Of a stretch of DNA of 64,000 bases, positions 43,555 through 52,168 are shown piece after piece. Position 1 is the stretch's first letter. Each line of letters starts with the position of its first letter. The notes beneath the pieces are model-generated. The model was not told the DNA's origin, did no database searches, and saw only the letters and a program-made list of their open reading frames with translations. The translations under genes and the position numbers were made by a program. The DNA is taken from positions 1 through 64,000 of the forward strand of contig RPFO01001957.1 of assembly GCA_009746045.1 (NCBI GenBank). Reading direction: 5' to 3'. The stretch comes from Mesostigma viride (Eukaryota > Streptophyta > Mesostigmatophyceae > Mesostigmatales > Mesostigmataceae).

Positions 43555-46500
43555 TTACGCGATCTTGTTCAGGAGTTCCAACACCACGTTCGTCGTGCCG
43601 CCCTCGACCGTGCCCATCGTGTTGTTCGCGAGAGCGGTCCCGCCGGCGTTGTCACTCGCCGGAATGGGGTTGCCGTAGAGCGTGGAGGTGGTCGCCGACC
43701 CTTGCGTCTTCACGATCTGCAGCGTCTCGTCGTCGCCGATGCGGAAACCGTACGTCACCATGAGCGGCTCCGAGTCGTACTCGTCCGCGTACCGGTACAG
43801 CTGGGTGTCGCCGATTTGGGTGGGGCTCATCGTGGCCGTGTCGACGAAGCGCCAGTTCTTGTAGGCGACGTTGAAAGTGCCACCTCCCGCGGTCCTCGGA
43901 CCCAGATAGATTCCTCGGTCGGCGGCCGTCGCGCTCAACTGCACGATGGTGTTCGTGGCGGGAGAGACGTTGGTCATGGTGCGCCACCCGAGGGCGGTCA
44001 TAGCCGGGACGGCGCCGTTGATGTACAGGACGGGCTCCGTCGCGGTCAAACGGACGCCGAGGACGAACTCGGACGAGCCGACCACGACACCCGACGTCTC
44101 GATGTACGAGAGCCCCGTGAACATGAGGATCTTCCCTCCGCGCCACGCCCACACGCTCACGTAACTTCCGGCCACGGCGGTGTTTCCGACGGTCATCAGC
44201 TCGACCGTGTTCGTGTACGACGTGCTGATGTTCGCTGCCGACCACGGCGCCGTCATGGCCCCGCCGGACGTGGCGTTGACGGAACCGCCCGTCGCCGTCG
44301 CGAGCGAAACGACGGGCTTCACGAGTCCGGTCGCGAGCATGTTGAAGCCGGACCTCGCGACGCTCGTGGCGCTGTAATAGGACGTGGAGTAGGTCGGCGA
44401 ACCGTACATGGTCTGGAAGTAACCGGCATAGGTACCGGCCACGTCGTGAGTGGGGGTGGAGCCCGCGGGGGCGTACGTCAGATTCACCGCCCCGGAACCG
44501 GAGTCGGCCGTCGTGATGTTCGGCGACACGCCCGTGGACGAGGCCATGGGCCACAGATGCGGTTCGGTCGTGCCCTTTACGGGCAGGCTGCTGAGGATCA
44601 CGTTGGTCCCGGGCGCCTTCCTCTTCGTGGTGTCGATCAATCGCGAGAACATGAGCTGCCCGCCTTTGATGTGCCAGTACGACCCGGTGGCGTCGCCCAG
44701 CTCTTGCCCGGTGTTATTCTTCCACGTGATCGACCGGTCCGCGGCCTTGGCGTTGACCTGACCGTCGCCCTCCACGACGATCCCGGCACCGTCGGAGGCC
44801 CCGTTCGTCGGCGCGGTCACGGACTCGATGCGCACGTCGTCGAAGTACAACGGGACGGCGTACGCGGCAGCGGCGTCGCCCAGAGTGAACGTGACCGGCG
44901 CCGCGCCCAGATTGTGGGTCGCGAGGGCGGTCCCCGTGGCGGTGAAGCAATTGACGCCGTCCACGAACACCTCGAGCGTGGAAAGCGAGGACGTGGTCCG
45001 GTAGACTCGCCGAACGACCACCTTGTACTTCTTCGACACCCCCGCGGACATCGCGAGCGGGGCCGAGGTCGAAGTGCCCGTCACTCCGCTCACGAGCTCG
45101 ATATTCCCGTCCGCCTTCCAATTACCGACCAACGCGCCGTACGTGATCAGCTTCTTCGTCGCGGTGAGCGGGACGCCGGTGAAGGCGAGGTTGAACGTCA
45201 GCTCGTACGAAGCGGTCGTACTCGGGAAAGCGCTGTTGCTCGCCGATCCCTTGGCGTTGTTGACGGTCGACAGCATGAGGGACCCGTTCTGAACGACGGT
45301 GCCCGAGCCGCTCGGCGTCATCGCCGTTCCGGCCAGGATCGCCGCGCTCGGCGCGCTGACGGTCGAGTCCTTGTCGAACGCCCACGAGGCCACCAGGGTG
45401 TTTTGCGTGTTCGCGAGGCTCAGCGTCTTCTCCGTGACGACGGAGTTCGACACGGTGGTGTTGACGCTCGTCAGCGTGCCGTCCACCTGGACGTTGCCGT
45501 TCACCTTCACGGTCCCGCTCCCCGGGTTCAGGTACAGGTCCCCGCTCGTCGTCGAGATCTTGCCTCCGTCACCGTCCGTGCTCTTGAGGACGAGGTCCCT
45601 CTCGACGGACACGTTCGTCGCGGCGGACAGAGCGAGCGTCGGGTTGGTCGTCGACACGCGAGAGTCGACGAACTTCACCTGCTCGATGGCGACGCTGCTC
45701 GTCTCCACGGTGGTGTCTCCCGTGATCCACAGGTTGCCGCCCGCCGCGGCGTTGCCGATGCCCTTCCGCCCGACGATCGTGACCGCGTCCGCGGAGTACG
45801 TGTGATTCCCGCGGGTGTCCGTCGTCGAAGACACGCCCGAGACCTCGAGGGCTTCCGATTGCACGACGACCTTGGTCAGAGGGTCCGCCCCTTGGGTGGC
45901 GATCTTCGGGGCCAAGGTGATGGCGGACCCGGCCCCCACGCGCACCTCGCCGGCCGTGTCTCGATCCGCGGACACGCGCATCTGCGTGTTGGACATGATC
46001 TCCAGGTCGGCCGTGGTGGAGTCGATGACGCCGCGCCACGCGGCCTTGCCCGTGGACGTGGGACCGCCCGTGAAGTAGTTTGCGTTGTCGAACACGAGGC
46101 CGAGCGCGATCTCTCTGTTCTCGGTGTTCTGCTCGGCCCGCACGGCGATGATGTCGGGAGTCGGCACGGCGGCACTTGTGGCGACGAGCGTCGGACGGTG
46201 GGCGACGAATCGCGAGTCCTGCACGATGACGTCTTTGTTGATCGAGGCCGCCTCGAGAAGGAGGTGGTTGTTGGTGCCCTTCACGATGCTGTTGTTCGCC
46301 TCGGTCGTGGTCGAGTTCTTCGTGTAGTCGGCGACCGCGGCGTTCCCGCCGTTCGCCAACAGCGACCCGAGCACGTGCATGTCTCCGTGGATCGTGACCA
46401 GGTTTGTGCCGATCGCGGGGGGGGCGACGGCGTCGACCGAATTGCCGTTGACGACGTTCGGCACGAGGTCGATCTTCCCGCTGGACAGGATCGTGACCGC

Positions 46501-46590
46501 GGACGTCGGCACGAGCGGGTCCGACTCGATCTCCTCGGTGTACAGCTTCTTCAGACGCCCCGTTCCCATGGTGGACAAAGGCGTGGTCAT
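43555..46590 (-). CDS. giant fibre-like surface protein B, paralogue of protein A, 1011 aa
   Basis: Aligned end to end with protein A except for A's insertion of about 243 residues. The N-terminus is TTPLSTMGTGRLKKLYTEEI, and a repeat shaft and LamG-like domains (VASWAFDKDS, YKVVVRRVYRT, LEVFVDGV) lie at the same places. Long blocks are nearly identical even at the DNA level (for example around 42740-42850 and 45840-45950), which implies fairly recent duplication or gene conversion. It lies directly upstream of A on the same strand with a 45-bp gap. Confidence 0.7.
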   Translation of the reverse strand: MTTPLSTMGTGRLKKLYTEEIESDPLVPTSAVTILSSGKIDLVPNVVNGNSVDAVAPPAIGTNLVTIHGDMHVLGSLLANGGNAAVADYTKNSTTTEANNSIVKGTNNHLLLEAASINKDVIVQDSRFVAHRPTLVATSAAVPTPDIIAVRAEQNTENREIALGLVFDNANYFTGGPTSTGKAAWRGVIDSTTADLEIMSNTQMRVSADRDTAGEVRVGAGSAITLAPKIATQGADPLTKVVVQSEALEVSGVSSTTDTRGNHTYSADAVTIVGRKGIGNAAAGGNLWITGDTTVETSSVAIEQVKFVDSRVSTTNPTLALSAATNVSVERDLVLKSTDGDGGKISTTSGDLYLNPGSGTVKVNGNVQVDGTLTSVNTTVSNSVVTEKTLSLANTQNTLVASWAFDKDSTVSAPSAAILAGTAMTPSGSGTVVQNGSLMLSTVNNAKGSASNSAFPSTTASYELTFNLAFTGVPLTATKKLITYGALVGNWKADGNIELVSGVTGTSTSAPLAMSAGVSKKYKVVVRRVYRTTSSLSTLEVFVDGVNCFTATGTALATHNLGAAPVTFTLGDAAAAYAVPLYFDDVRIESVTAPTNGASDGAGIVVEGDGQVNAKAADRSITWKNNTGQELGDATGSYWHIKGGQLMFSRLIDTTKRKAPGTNVILSSLPVKGTTEPHLWPMASSTGVSPNITTADSGSGAVNLTYAPAGSTPTHDVAGTYAGYFQTMYGSPTYSTSYYSATSVARSGFNMLATGLVKPVVSLATATGGSVNATSGGAMTAPWSAANISTSYTNTVELMTVGNTAVAGSYVSVWAWRGGKILMFTGLSYIETSGVVVGSSEFVLGVRLTATEPVLYINGAVPAMTALGWRTMTNVSPATNTIVQLSATAADRGIYLGPRTAGGGTFNVAYKNWRFVDTATMSPTQIGDTQLYRYADEYDSEPLMVTYGFRIGDDETLQIVKTQGSATTSTLYGNPIPASDNAGGTALANNTMGTVEGGTTNVVLELLNKIA

Positions 46591-46641
46591 GGCGGCGTAT
46601 ACCTGGACATTGAGATAATTGTTTACGGATCGTGCGCGTGG

Positions 46642-48141
46642 CTACCGCGTCTTCTTCGCTCGCCCTTGCGCGTCGTCGGGCGCGTGTTCGCGTTTGCGTC
46701 CGGCGACCGCCGTCGCCTTCTTTTGATTGTTGTGTCGGATCGCGGCGGCCGTTCCGTCCACGTAGATCTCCGTCACCCATTTTTTCGGGAACATCTTTTC
46801 GTACTTGTGGTCGCGGGGTTTGCGCTTCACCATCTCGTCCCAACACACCTCGCTCCTCACCGCCTTCCCTTTCGTGAACGTCGGGACTTCCACGATGATG
46901 TGACGCAGGCGATGGGATTTTATGAGATAGTTCGTCCCGGGCGGGAGGACGATCTCCCTTTGGTCGACGTGGCCGCCGATCGGCCAGACGCAGAGGGCCG
47001 GCGTCCCGGGCATGACGTGGATGACCTTGAGACAACAATCTTTGGTTCTTTGATCCTGGCTGCCGGTAAAGAACTCGTCGTACAGGAATTTGACCGCGAC
47101 CGAGGGGTCGATCGAAACCGAGACGGGGAAGGGGTTCTGAAACACGTCCCTGGTCCCTCGCTTCGGCATGTAGTAGTCGTTCACCACCCCTCTGTACACC
47201 ACCATCTCTCGCCGAAGGGGCGGCGCTTCTCGCAGAATCCTCGCCAGGTCATCCGCGTACGTCGTGAGGACGTGCTCCTGCATGAACGGGGTCTTTAGGT
47301 ATTTGTAGACCCACTTCGACATCAGGTACAGGATGTCCATGAACCGATCGTCCAACGTGGCGATCTTTCTGACCACGTGCTCCCAACTCGACAAGGTCGC
47401 GAGCTCGTCGGCGAGTTTTTTGCCGACCGGCGTCTCGACGTCCTTGTCCTGCGCGCGCGCCGAGAGGTGACTCGCCAGAGCGGCGCGCAGTTCCTCCACG
47501 TCCGGCCGTTTGCGAAATACGTCGCGGGTGTCGAGACCGTCGAAAGGCTTTCCGTTCCATCCGCGTTCGCACAATCGAACGACGCCCGGCCATAGAGGGT
47601 CGACGTACTTGGACAACGGTTTCACGTAGCCGTCGTTCTCGTCCATGAGTTCGATGTCTCTTTGCACGTGGATCTTGTACGCCCCCTTCCCGTTGGTGAA
47701 CGCGGCCCCGTTGTACGTGTAGTCCATGACGATGATGAAGTCCAAACGGCTCAGCGTCGTGAGGTATTTCAGGCAAGCGTCGTACCATTCCATATCGATC
47801 AGGTCGGACATGTCGCCCTTCACGTAGCCTGGCATGGTCCGCAACACGGGGTCGAGGAGGCTGTGACGGAACGTGTCCATTTCCAGCTTCTCGGTGGTCC
47901 ATTTGACGGGGTACGCGAGCGCCATCGCGGACCGGATATAGTGCGGCCTGTCCAACCTGGGAAACTCCATCGAGACGACCCCCGTCTCGAATTCGGGCAC
48001 GCGGCTGTACGTCTCGTTCCCTCTCGACTTGCAAAATCGCCTGTGCTCGTCGTCGACGTACCTCGAGTCGTGTTCGGATCTCATCGCTTTCAACTTGTCC
48101 AGCATGCGTTTCTTGGCCTTGTCGCTGAGTTCCGGAGCCAT
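46642..48141 (-). CDS. ADP-ribosyltransferase-fold protein, 499 aa
   Basis: The C-terminal half carries the R-S-E type ART pattern: MVVYRGVVN near residue 319, FPVSVSIDPSVAVKFLYD near 340, and HVDQREIVLPPGTNYLIKS near 394, where QRE occupies the ExE position. The N-terminal 300 residues are helical and unrecognised. A basic tail ends the protein. Enzymes of this fold transfer ADP-ribose from NAD to protein targets; the first Glu of ExE is Gln here, so activity is uncertain. I start at 48141 (MAPELS), just after TATATTGGC, rather than at 48174. Confidence 0.55.
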   Translation of the reverse strand: MAPELSDKAKKRMLDKLKAMRSEHDSRYVDDEHRRFCKSRGNETYSRVPEFETGVVSMEFPRLDRPHYIRSAMALAYPVKWTTEKLEMDTFRHSLLDPVLRTMPGYVKGDMSDLIDMEWYDACLKYLTTLSRLDFIIVMDYTYNGAAFTNGKGAYKIHVQRDIELMDENDGYVKPLSKYVDPLWPGVVRLCERGWNGKPFDGLDTRDVFRKRPDVEELRAALASHLSARAQDKDVETPVGKKLADELATLSSWEHVVRKIATLDDRFMDILYLMSKWVYKYLKTPFMQEHVLTTYADDLARILREAPPLRREMVVYRGVVNDYYMPKRGTRDVFQNPFPVSVSIDPSVAVKFLYDEFFTGSQDQRTKDCCLKVIHVMPGTPALCVWPIGGHVDQREIVLPPGTNYLIKSHRLRHIIVEVPTFTKGKAVRSEVCWDEMVKRKPRDHKYEKMFPKKWVTEIYVDGTAAAIRHNNQKKATAVAGRKREHAPDDAQGRAKKTR

Positions 48142-48192
48142 GCCAATATACAACAAAACGGTAGATAATATCAACGATTGTTTTATTAGAAT

Positions 48193-48423
48193 ATGAGTTT
48201 TATCGTAGCGGTCGCGCTCGTCCTCGCCGGACTCTACTTCGGCCTAGCCTACATTTCCGGGATCGTCGGCGACCAGATCCCCGGCTTTCTGAAGATGCTC
48301 TTGGCGCCGGCGACCGGCTCCCTCGCCCTGCTGGGCGTCAAATCCGCCTGGCGGCGGTCGCATGCGAACGGCGTCGACATCGACGACGACGACGCGAGGC
48401 GACGGCGGGCGGCCGGCAAGTGA
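48193..48423 (+). CDS. small membrane protein, 76 aa
   Basis: An N-terminal hydrophobic helix (FIVAVALVLAGLYFGLAYI) and a second one (FLKMLLAPATGSLALLGV) are followed by an acidic then basic tail (DIDDDDARRRRAAGK). It is divergent from the ART-like gene across 51 bp of AT-rich sequence. The last 180 bases overlap the convergent 48244-48735 gene. Confidence 0.55.
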   Translation: MSFIVAVALVLAGLYFGLAYISGIVGDQIPGFLKMLLAPATGSLALLGVKSAWRRSHANGVDIDDDDARRRRAAGK

Positions 48424-48735
48424 CCGCCAGAGTCGCGACGGGATCCGGGCGGCCTGGCGCGCGATCGCGTTCGCGAGCATGAACAGAGCCAGCCAGGTCA
48501 TGAACGTCCGTACGACGACGTGCACGCTCTCGAATCGGCCGTCGATGACGTCGCGACAGTGATCGGGGTTGTTGTCCCATATGTCCGACGTCGTCCTCGT
48601 CATGGCCGCGCAGATGTCGCTCTCCTTCATGCTCATCCAAAACCCGAACGCGCCGACGGTCGGCCCCTTCATGAAGAGTTCCCGCAGAGGACGCGTGACC
48701 AGCCAATCGTACGCCTTGGAGACCAGCAGAGACAT
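48244..48735 (-). CDS. small membrane-associated protein, 163 aa
   Basis: The N-terminal 90 residues look conserved in style (LRELFMKGPTVGAFGFWMS then ICAAMTRTTSDIWDNNPDHC), with an MKGP...GFW...C...W..N...C pattern I associate with small proteins of large DNA viruses. A membrane helix follows (FMTWLALFMLANAIA). The last 60 codons overlap the convergent gene and may not be real. Confidence 0.55.
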   Translation of the reverse strand: MSLLVSKAYDWLVTRPLRELFMKGPTVGAFGFWMSMKESDICAAMTRTTSDIWDNNPDHCRDVIDGRFESVHVVVRTFMTWLALFMLANAIARQAARIPSRLWRSLAGRPPSPRVVVVDVDAVRMRPPPGGFDAQQGEGAGRRRQEHLQKAGDLVADDPGNVG

Positions 48736-48767
48736 GGCCCACTTACCCTACGATCTCTCTTCGAAAA

Positions 48768-49316
48768 CTATTTGAACCGGATCAGGAACCGCCTCCGGGT
48801 GATCACCTTGGGACGCACGATCGACCCGAGGTCGGCCGCGCGGCACCGCTTCCGCGTGCGCTTGACCACCGTCACGCTGAGCGCGCGCCCGGTGTTGTGG
48901 TGGCACTTGGGCAGCTCCCCGCGGATCTCGGCGACGTGTCGCACGGCGTAGTCCACGACCCCGTTCGTGATCGCCCATCGGAAGAAGTTCATCTGTCCCG
49001 GGGTCGTCTGCACGACGCGGTCGCCGTGAGCGAGCGGGATCTTCTTCCGACGCGCGAAAGGGTCGAACATCTTCTTCGAGTAGAAGTCCAGATGTTCGCG
49101 GTAGGACATGTACAGGTTGAAGGGGGCGTTCTCCGTCGGCGTCAGGTACTCCACGTCGTGGATCCTCGCGTAGTTCGTCACGAGCCATTCCAGCACGCGA
49201 AGGGAAACGAGCTCGTTTTTGGGTTCGGGGTCCTTCTCTCCGCATATGCCGTACAACACATCGAAGTGGCGCGCGTCCCCGAAGAAACGCACGAGCGAAC
49301 GCTCCAACAGATCCAT
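48768..49316 (-). CDS. conserved large-DNA-virus protein, 182 aa
   Basis: Contains FYSKKMFDPFARRKKIPL and VVQTTPGQMNFFRWAITNGVVDY. The FDPFxRRxKI...TT.GQ.NFFRW pattern is one I associate with conserved uncharacterised proteins of phycodna-, irido- and related viruses. The C-terminus is very basic (VVKRTRKRCRAAD...RPKVITRRRF). Start taken at 49316 (MDLLERS). Divergent from the 49416 gene. Function unknown. Confidence 0.6.
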   Translation of the reverse strand: MDLLERSLVRFFGDARHFDVLYGICGEKDPEPKNELVSLRVLEWLVTNYARIHDVEYLTPTENAPFNLYMSYREHLDFYSKKMFDPFARRKKIPLAHGDRVVQTTPGQMNFFRWAITNGVVDYAVRHVAEIRGELPKCHHNTGRALSVTVVKRTRKRCRAADLGSIVRPKVITRRRFLIRFK

Positions 49317-49415
49317 GCCCCCGATCCGTCGACTCGCTCCTCTCTTCTTCTCGGAACAAAAAATCGCCGGCGGACGCGCGCGTAACGGGCGTCGAAAAAA
49401 AAGGAGGGTGCTGGT

Positions 49416-50231
49416 ATGGCCGAGCCACTGCGATTCCCCCCCGTGGTGCCGCGAGATGCGACTCCCCTCGAGACCCGCGACGTCTTGCGTTCGGTCCGGG
49501 GCGTGTGTCGCTACTTCGACGTCCCTCGCCCCTTTATCAAGGTGGTGGACAAGACCAAGGATCTGGTGGCCGAGCTCGGGAACGACGACTACGTCATGAC
49601 GGAATTCCGGAAGGGCGAGTACTGCCTCCTTGCGCTCGTGCGCGTTCGTGGCGGTCGTACGGTCTGCGCGATCGTGCACGGGGACCGAACCGTGTCGATC
49701 GTGCGGATGCCGCCCTTCAAGACCAAGCTGTTCAAGGGGACCGTCGCGGCCGGCGTTCTCGGCAAAGACCCGTTGGGGCGTTCCGTGTTCTACGTGCACG
49801 ATTGTCTCGCGTTCGCGCGTCGCTCGTTGATGCATTGTCCTTTCTTCCTACGAATGGAACGCGCGAGGGAGCTGTCGGCCATGAACTTTCCGAGCGTGGG
49901 GAGCTTTTACATTCACACGTTCATCAAGTGTCTGTCGTTCCTAGAGAGCAACGCGGATCAGAGGGATCTAGAGAGCCACAACATGCTCTTCCTGCCCCGC
50001 GGGGCCCCGTCTCACGCGTCTTACGTGGCGGGGGCCGTACCCATCCTGTTGGAAAACAAACGAGGGGAGACGACGGACAAGGGCTTCCTCACTCGCCCCT
50101 CTCGCCCCTCTTACTTTTCGCTCTTTTCCCTGTCGCCGCCTTCGTGGGGTCGTACGAAACCAGGTACGCCAGCCGCAGCGCGGCCGTGGTCATGGCCGAC
50201 TCCCTTTTGGCTCCGGACTCCGGCGTCGTAG
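49416..50231 (+). CDS. nucleotidyltransferase (capping guanylyltransferase)-like protein, probably degenerate, 271 aa
   Basis: The middle (LFKGTVAAGVLGKDPLGRSV then FYVHDCLAFARRSLMHCPFF-LRMERARE, residues about 108-150) follows the order of guanylyltransferase/ligase motifs III-IIIa (GT..xG.l....g...F.vhDcl...g....pf..R). The preceding stretch MTEFRKGEYCLLALV sits where motif I KxDG would be, but the catalytic Lys-Asp-Gly is not present. It may be an inactive structural homologue. The C-terminus after ENKRG overlaps the convergent primase gene and is doubtful. Confidence 0.4.
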   Translation: MAEPLRFPPVVPRDATPLETRDVLRSVRGVCRYFDVPRPFIKVVDKTKDLVAELGNDDYVMTEFRKGEYCLLALVRVRGGRTVCAIVHGDRTVSIVRMPPFKTKLFKGTVAAGVLGKDPLGRSVFYVHDCLAFARRSLMHCPFFLRMERARELSAMNFPSVGSFYIHTFIKCLSFLESNADQRDLESHNMLFLPRGAPSHASYVAGAVPILLENKRGETTDKGFLTRPSRPSYFSLFSLSPPSWGRTKPGTPAAARPWSWPTPFWLRTPAS

Positions 50232-51516
50232 TGGAGAACAGCCGCACCGAGATCTCGTACGGGATCGACGCCGGCTCCGACCGGAACCCGCGACACTCGT
50301 CGTCGAAGCAGCGTTGGAACACGCCGTTGCGGGTGATCTCGAACCACACGTTGTTGTTGGCGTGAGCGCGATCGACGTTCTTGCAGACGTGCGACCGGCT
50401 CCACACCCAGTAGACGCTCGACTGCCCGTCGCCCTCCTTGAAGACGTTGCTTATGGGCGTCCCTCGTAGCGCCTCCCTCACGGCCGCGTAGAGTCGCCCG
50501 TCCCGCGGCAAGGCGTTGCCGTTGTGAGGCGCCGCGTTCGTCGCCCGCAGCTGGGGGACGCGATCCTTCGTCCTGCGCGCGCCCGGCGTCTCGACGAGCT
50601 TCGCGTCGTAGTACGGGGGCGGCAAGAGTTCCACGGGCTCCTTGATGACCTCGTCGTACGTGCGGACGGACGTCAGGAACAGCTGCTGCAACTCCGTGCG
50701 CTCGCCGCTCTCCTCGGCGACGTTTCCGTCCCCGTCCAGCTCGCGCATGTAGGTGTACGGCCGCTTCTCGTGGATCTTGCCGTACGAACATCCGCACTCC
50801 CTCCGGATCTTGCGCTTGCCGTCGCAGAACGCGCACGGGCACGCCCCGGTCGACGAGCCGCCTTTGCACCCTCCCTCCATCTCTCTCTCCAGCTGGCGCA
50901 GTTTCCCGGGGCACGCGGTGCAGCGGACGCACTTGAGCGAGAACAGCATGCGCAGGCCGTTGTCCATCATGACCGAGGGGTCCACGACCGCGTTCCACGA
51001 GTTGCCCGTCCGGTCGCCGAACGCCTCGTGGAGCTTGCATATGATGTACCCCCGCAACTGGAGCGCCCTCGCTTTGTTAATAGGGACGCCGGGCCAGTGC
51101 AAGTGGAACCCGGTCTTGATCTTCCCGTCCGGCTTCTTCTTCGTGGGCGCGCTGCAGACCACCATCATGAAGTCCGTGTCCTCGCGCTCGAGCACGGTCT
51201 CCTTGACGGCCGCGTGCACCAGCGGGATCCACTTTTCCAGGATCTCGTCGGTCAAGTCGACGTCGTCCTCGCAATCCAGGTCCAGGAAGAAGGGGAAGAG
51301 CGGGAACGACTTCTGCTCGACGATGAAGTTGGGTCGGCCCGCCTTCGCGTCGCTCGCCACGAGCTTGTAGAACGCGGGCAGGTCCTCGTGGTCGACCACC
51401 GCCCGTCCGCCCTCGAACCCGTCCAACAGCAAGTGGGTGTACTTCTCTCCGGGCTTCACGAAACAATCCCTCTCCTTGAGCCAGTTCGTGGCCGCGGTGC
51501 CCCGCCAGGACCCCAT
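50089..51516 (-). CDS. archaeo-eukaryotic primase (PrimPol/UL52-like), 475 aa
   Basis: Acidic catalytic motif FFLDLDCEDD near residue 78 and the histidine motif TGFHLHWPGVP near 139 are those of AEP primases. A cysteine-rich zinc cluster follows (CVRCTACPGK...CKGG...CPCAFCDGKRKIRRECGC, about 196-245). A terminal zinc finger near 398-415 (ITRNGVFQRCFDDECRGF) resembles that of PrimPol and herpesvirus UL52. It would prime DNA synthesis, working with the D5-like helicase encoded at 60.5 kb. Start at 51516 (MGSWRG). It shares a 69-bp divergent promoter region with the adenosyltransferase gene. Confidence 0.85.
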   Translation of the reverse strand: MGSWRGTAATNWLKERDCFVKPGEKYTHLLLDGFEGGRAVVDHEDLPAFYKLVASDAKAGRPNFIVEQKSFPLFPFFLDLDCEDDVDLTDEILEKWIPLVHAAVKETVLEREDTDFMMVVCSAPTKKKPDGKIKTGFHLHWPGVPINKARALQLRGYIICKLHEAFGDRTGNSWNAVVDPSVMMDNGLRMLFSLKCVRCTACPGKLRQLEREMEGGCKGGSSTGACPCAFCDGKRKIRRECGCSYGKIHEKRPYTYMRELDGDGNVAEESGERTELQQLFLTSVRTYDEVIKEPVELLPPPYYDAKLVETPGARRTKDRVPQLRATNAAPHNGNALPRDGRLYAAVREALRGTPISNVFKEGDGQSSVYWVWSRSHVCKNVDRAHANNNVWFEITRNGVFQRCFDDECRGFRSEPASIPYEISVRLFSTTTPESGAKRESAMTTAALRLAYLVSYDPTKAATGKRAKSKRGERGE

Positions 51517-51573
51517 CGCGTCGTCGTCGCGGTCGTCGTCCGGAGAGAGGAGTTTTTCTTCTGCGGGGACGAA

Positions 51574-51580
51574 TATATAG
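51574..51580 (+). promoter_or_regulatory. TATA-like late-type element of the adenosyltransferase gene
   Basis: TATATAG lies only 5 bp before the start codon at 51586, in the divergent gap shared with the primase gene. The closeness to the ATG fits the short late-type promoters of the right half rather than a classical TATA box. Confidence 0.4.
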
Positions 51581-51585
51581 CCGGG

Positions 51586-52146
51586 ATGCCGATCTACACC
51601 CGACACGGCGACCAGGGGAAGACGCGACTCTTCTCCGGAGCGCTCGTCGACAAGTACGACTCGTCCATGGAGGCTGTCGGCGACGTGGACGAGCTGAACT
51701 CGGCCGTCGGATTGGCCCGTGGGTTTTGTAGGAATCAACGGATCAAGCACGAGATCCTGCCGTACCTACAAAAACGGTTGCTGGACGTCGGATCCGCCTT
51801 GTCGACACCGGCGGACGGACAACCCCATCGCAACCGTTTCGATCCGGAAGGCCAGTGCGTGCCCTTGCTCGAGTCGTGGATCGACGTGATGGACGAGGAC
51901 TTGTCGCCGCTACGGAACTTCGTGCTCCCCGGCGGGAACGGGGAGGCGAACTCGTTCTTGCACCTGGCACGCACCGTGTGTCGCCGCGCCGAGCGGTCCG
52001 TGGCGTTCCTCGCGTCGGAACGCGAGGGCCGCGTCGACGCGTCCGTCCTGGCGTTCATGAACCGTCTGTCCGACGTGCTCTTCACGTGCGCGAGGATGGA
52101 GGCCGACGAGGCGGAAGTGCGGTACAAGAAAGGGGCGAGCGGGTGA
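51586..52146 (+). CDS. ATP:cob(I)alamin adenosyltransferase, PduO/MMAB type, 186 aa
   Basis: All family landmarks are present in order. They are the N-terminal ATP-binding YTRHGDQGKTRLF (residues 4-16), DVDELNSAVGLARGF near 36-50, FVLPGGNGEANSFLHLARTV-CRRAER near 110-136, and MNRLSDVLFTCAR near 156-168. Full family length. The enzyme transfers the adenosyl group of ATP to cob(I)alamin to make adenosylcobalamin, the cofactor required by the class II RNR encoded at 37.1-39.7 kb. In eukaryotes the cellular enzyme (MMAB) is mitochondrial; no targeting peptide is seen here, so cytosolic or nuclear action is expected. Confidence 0.93.
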   Translation: MPIYTRHGDQGKTRLFSGALVDKYDSSMEAVGDVDELNSAVGLARGFCRNQRIKHEILPYLQKRLLDVGSALSTPADGQPHRNRFDPEGQCVPLLESWIDVMDEDLSPLRNFVLPGGNGEANSFLHLARTVCRRAERSVAFLASEREGRVDASVLAFMNRLSDVLFTCARMEADEAEVRYKKGASG

Positions 52147-52168
52147 AGATATTATCGAACCGTACATC

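Noticed and set aside
43522-47298. Plus-strand open frame of 1258 codons opposite the fibre genes
   Set aside because: It is low in complexity, Arg/Gly/His-rich and lacks domains, as expected from the complement of GC-rich coding sequence; the minus strand encodes two clear paralogues.
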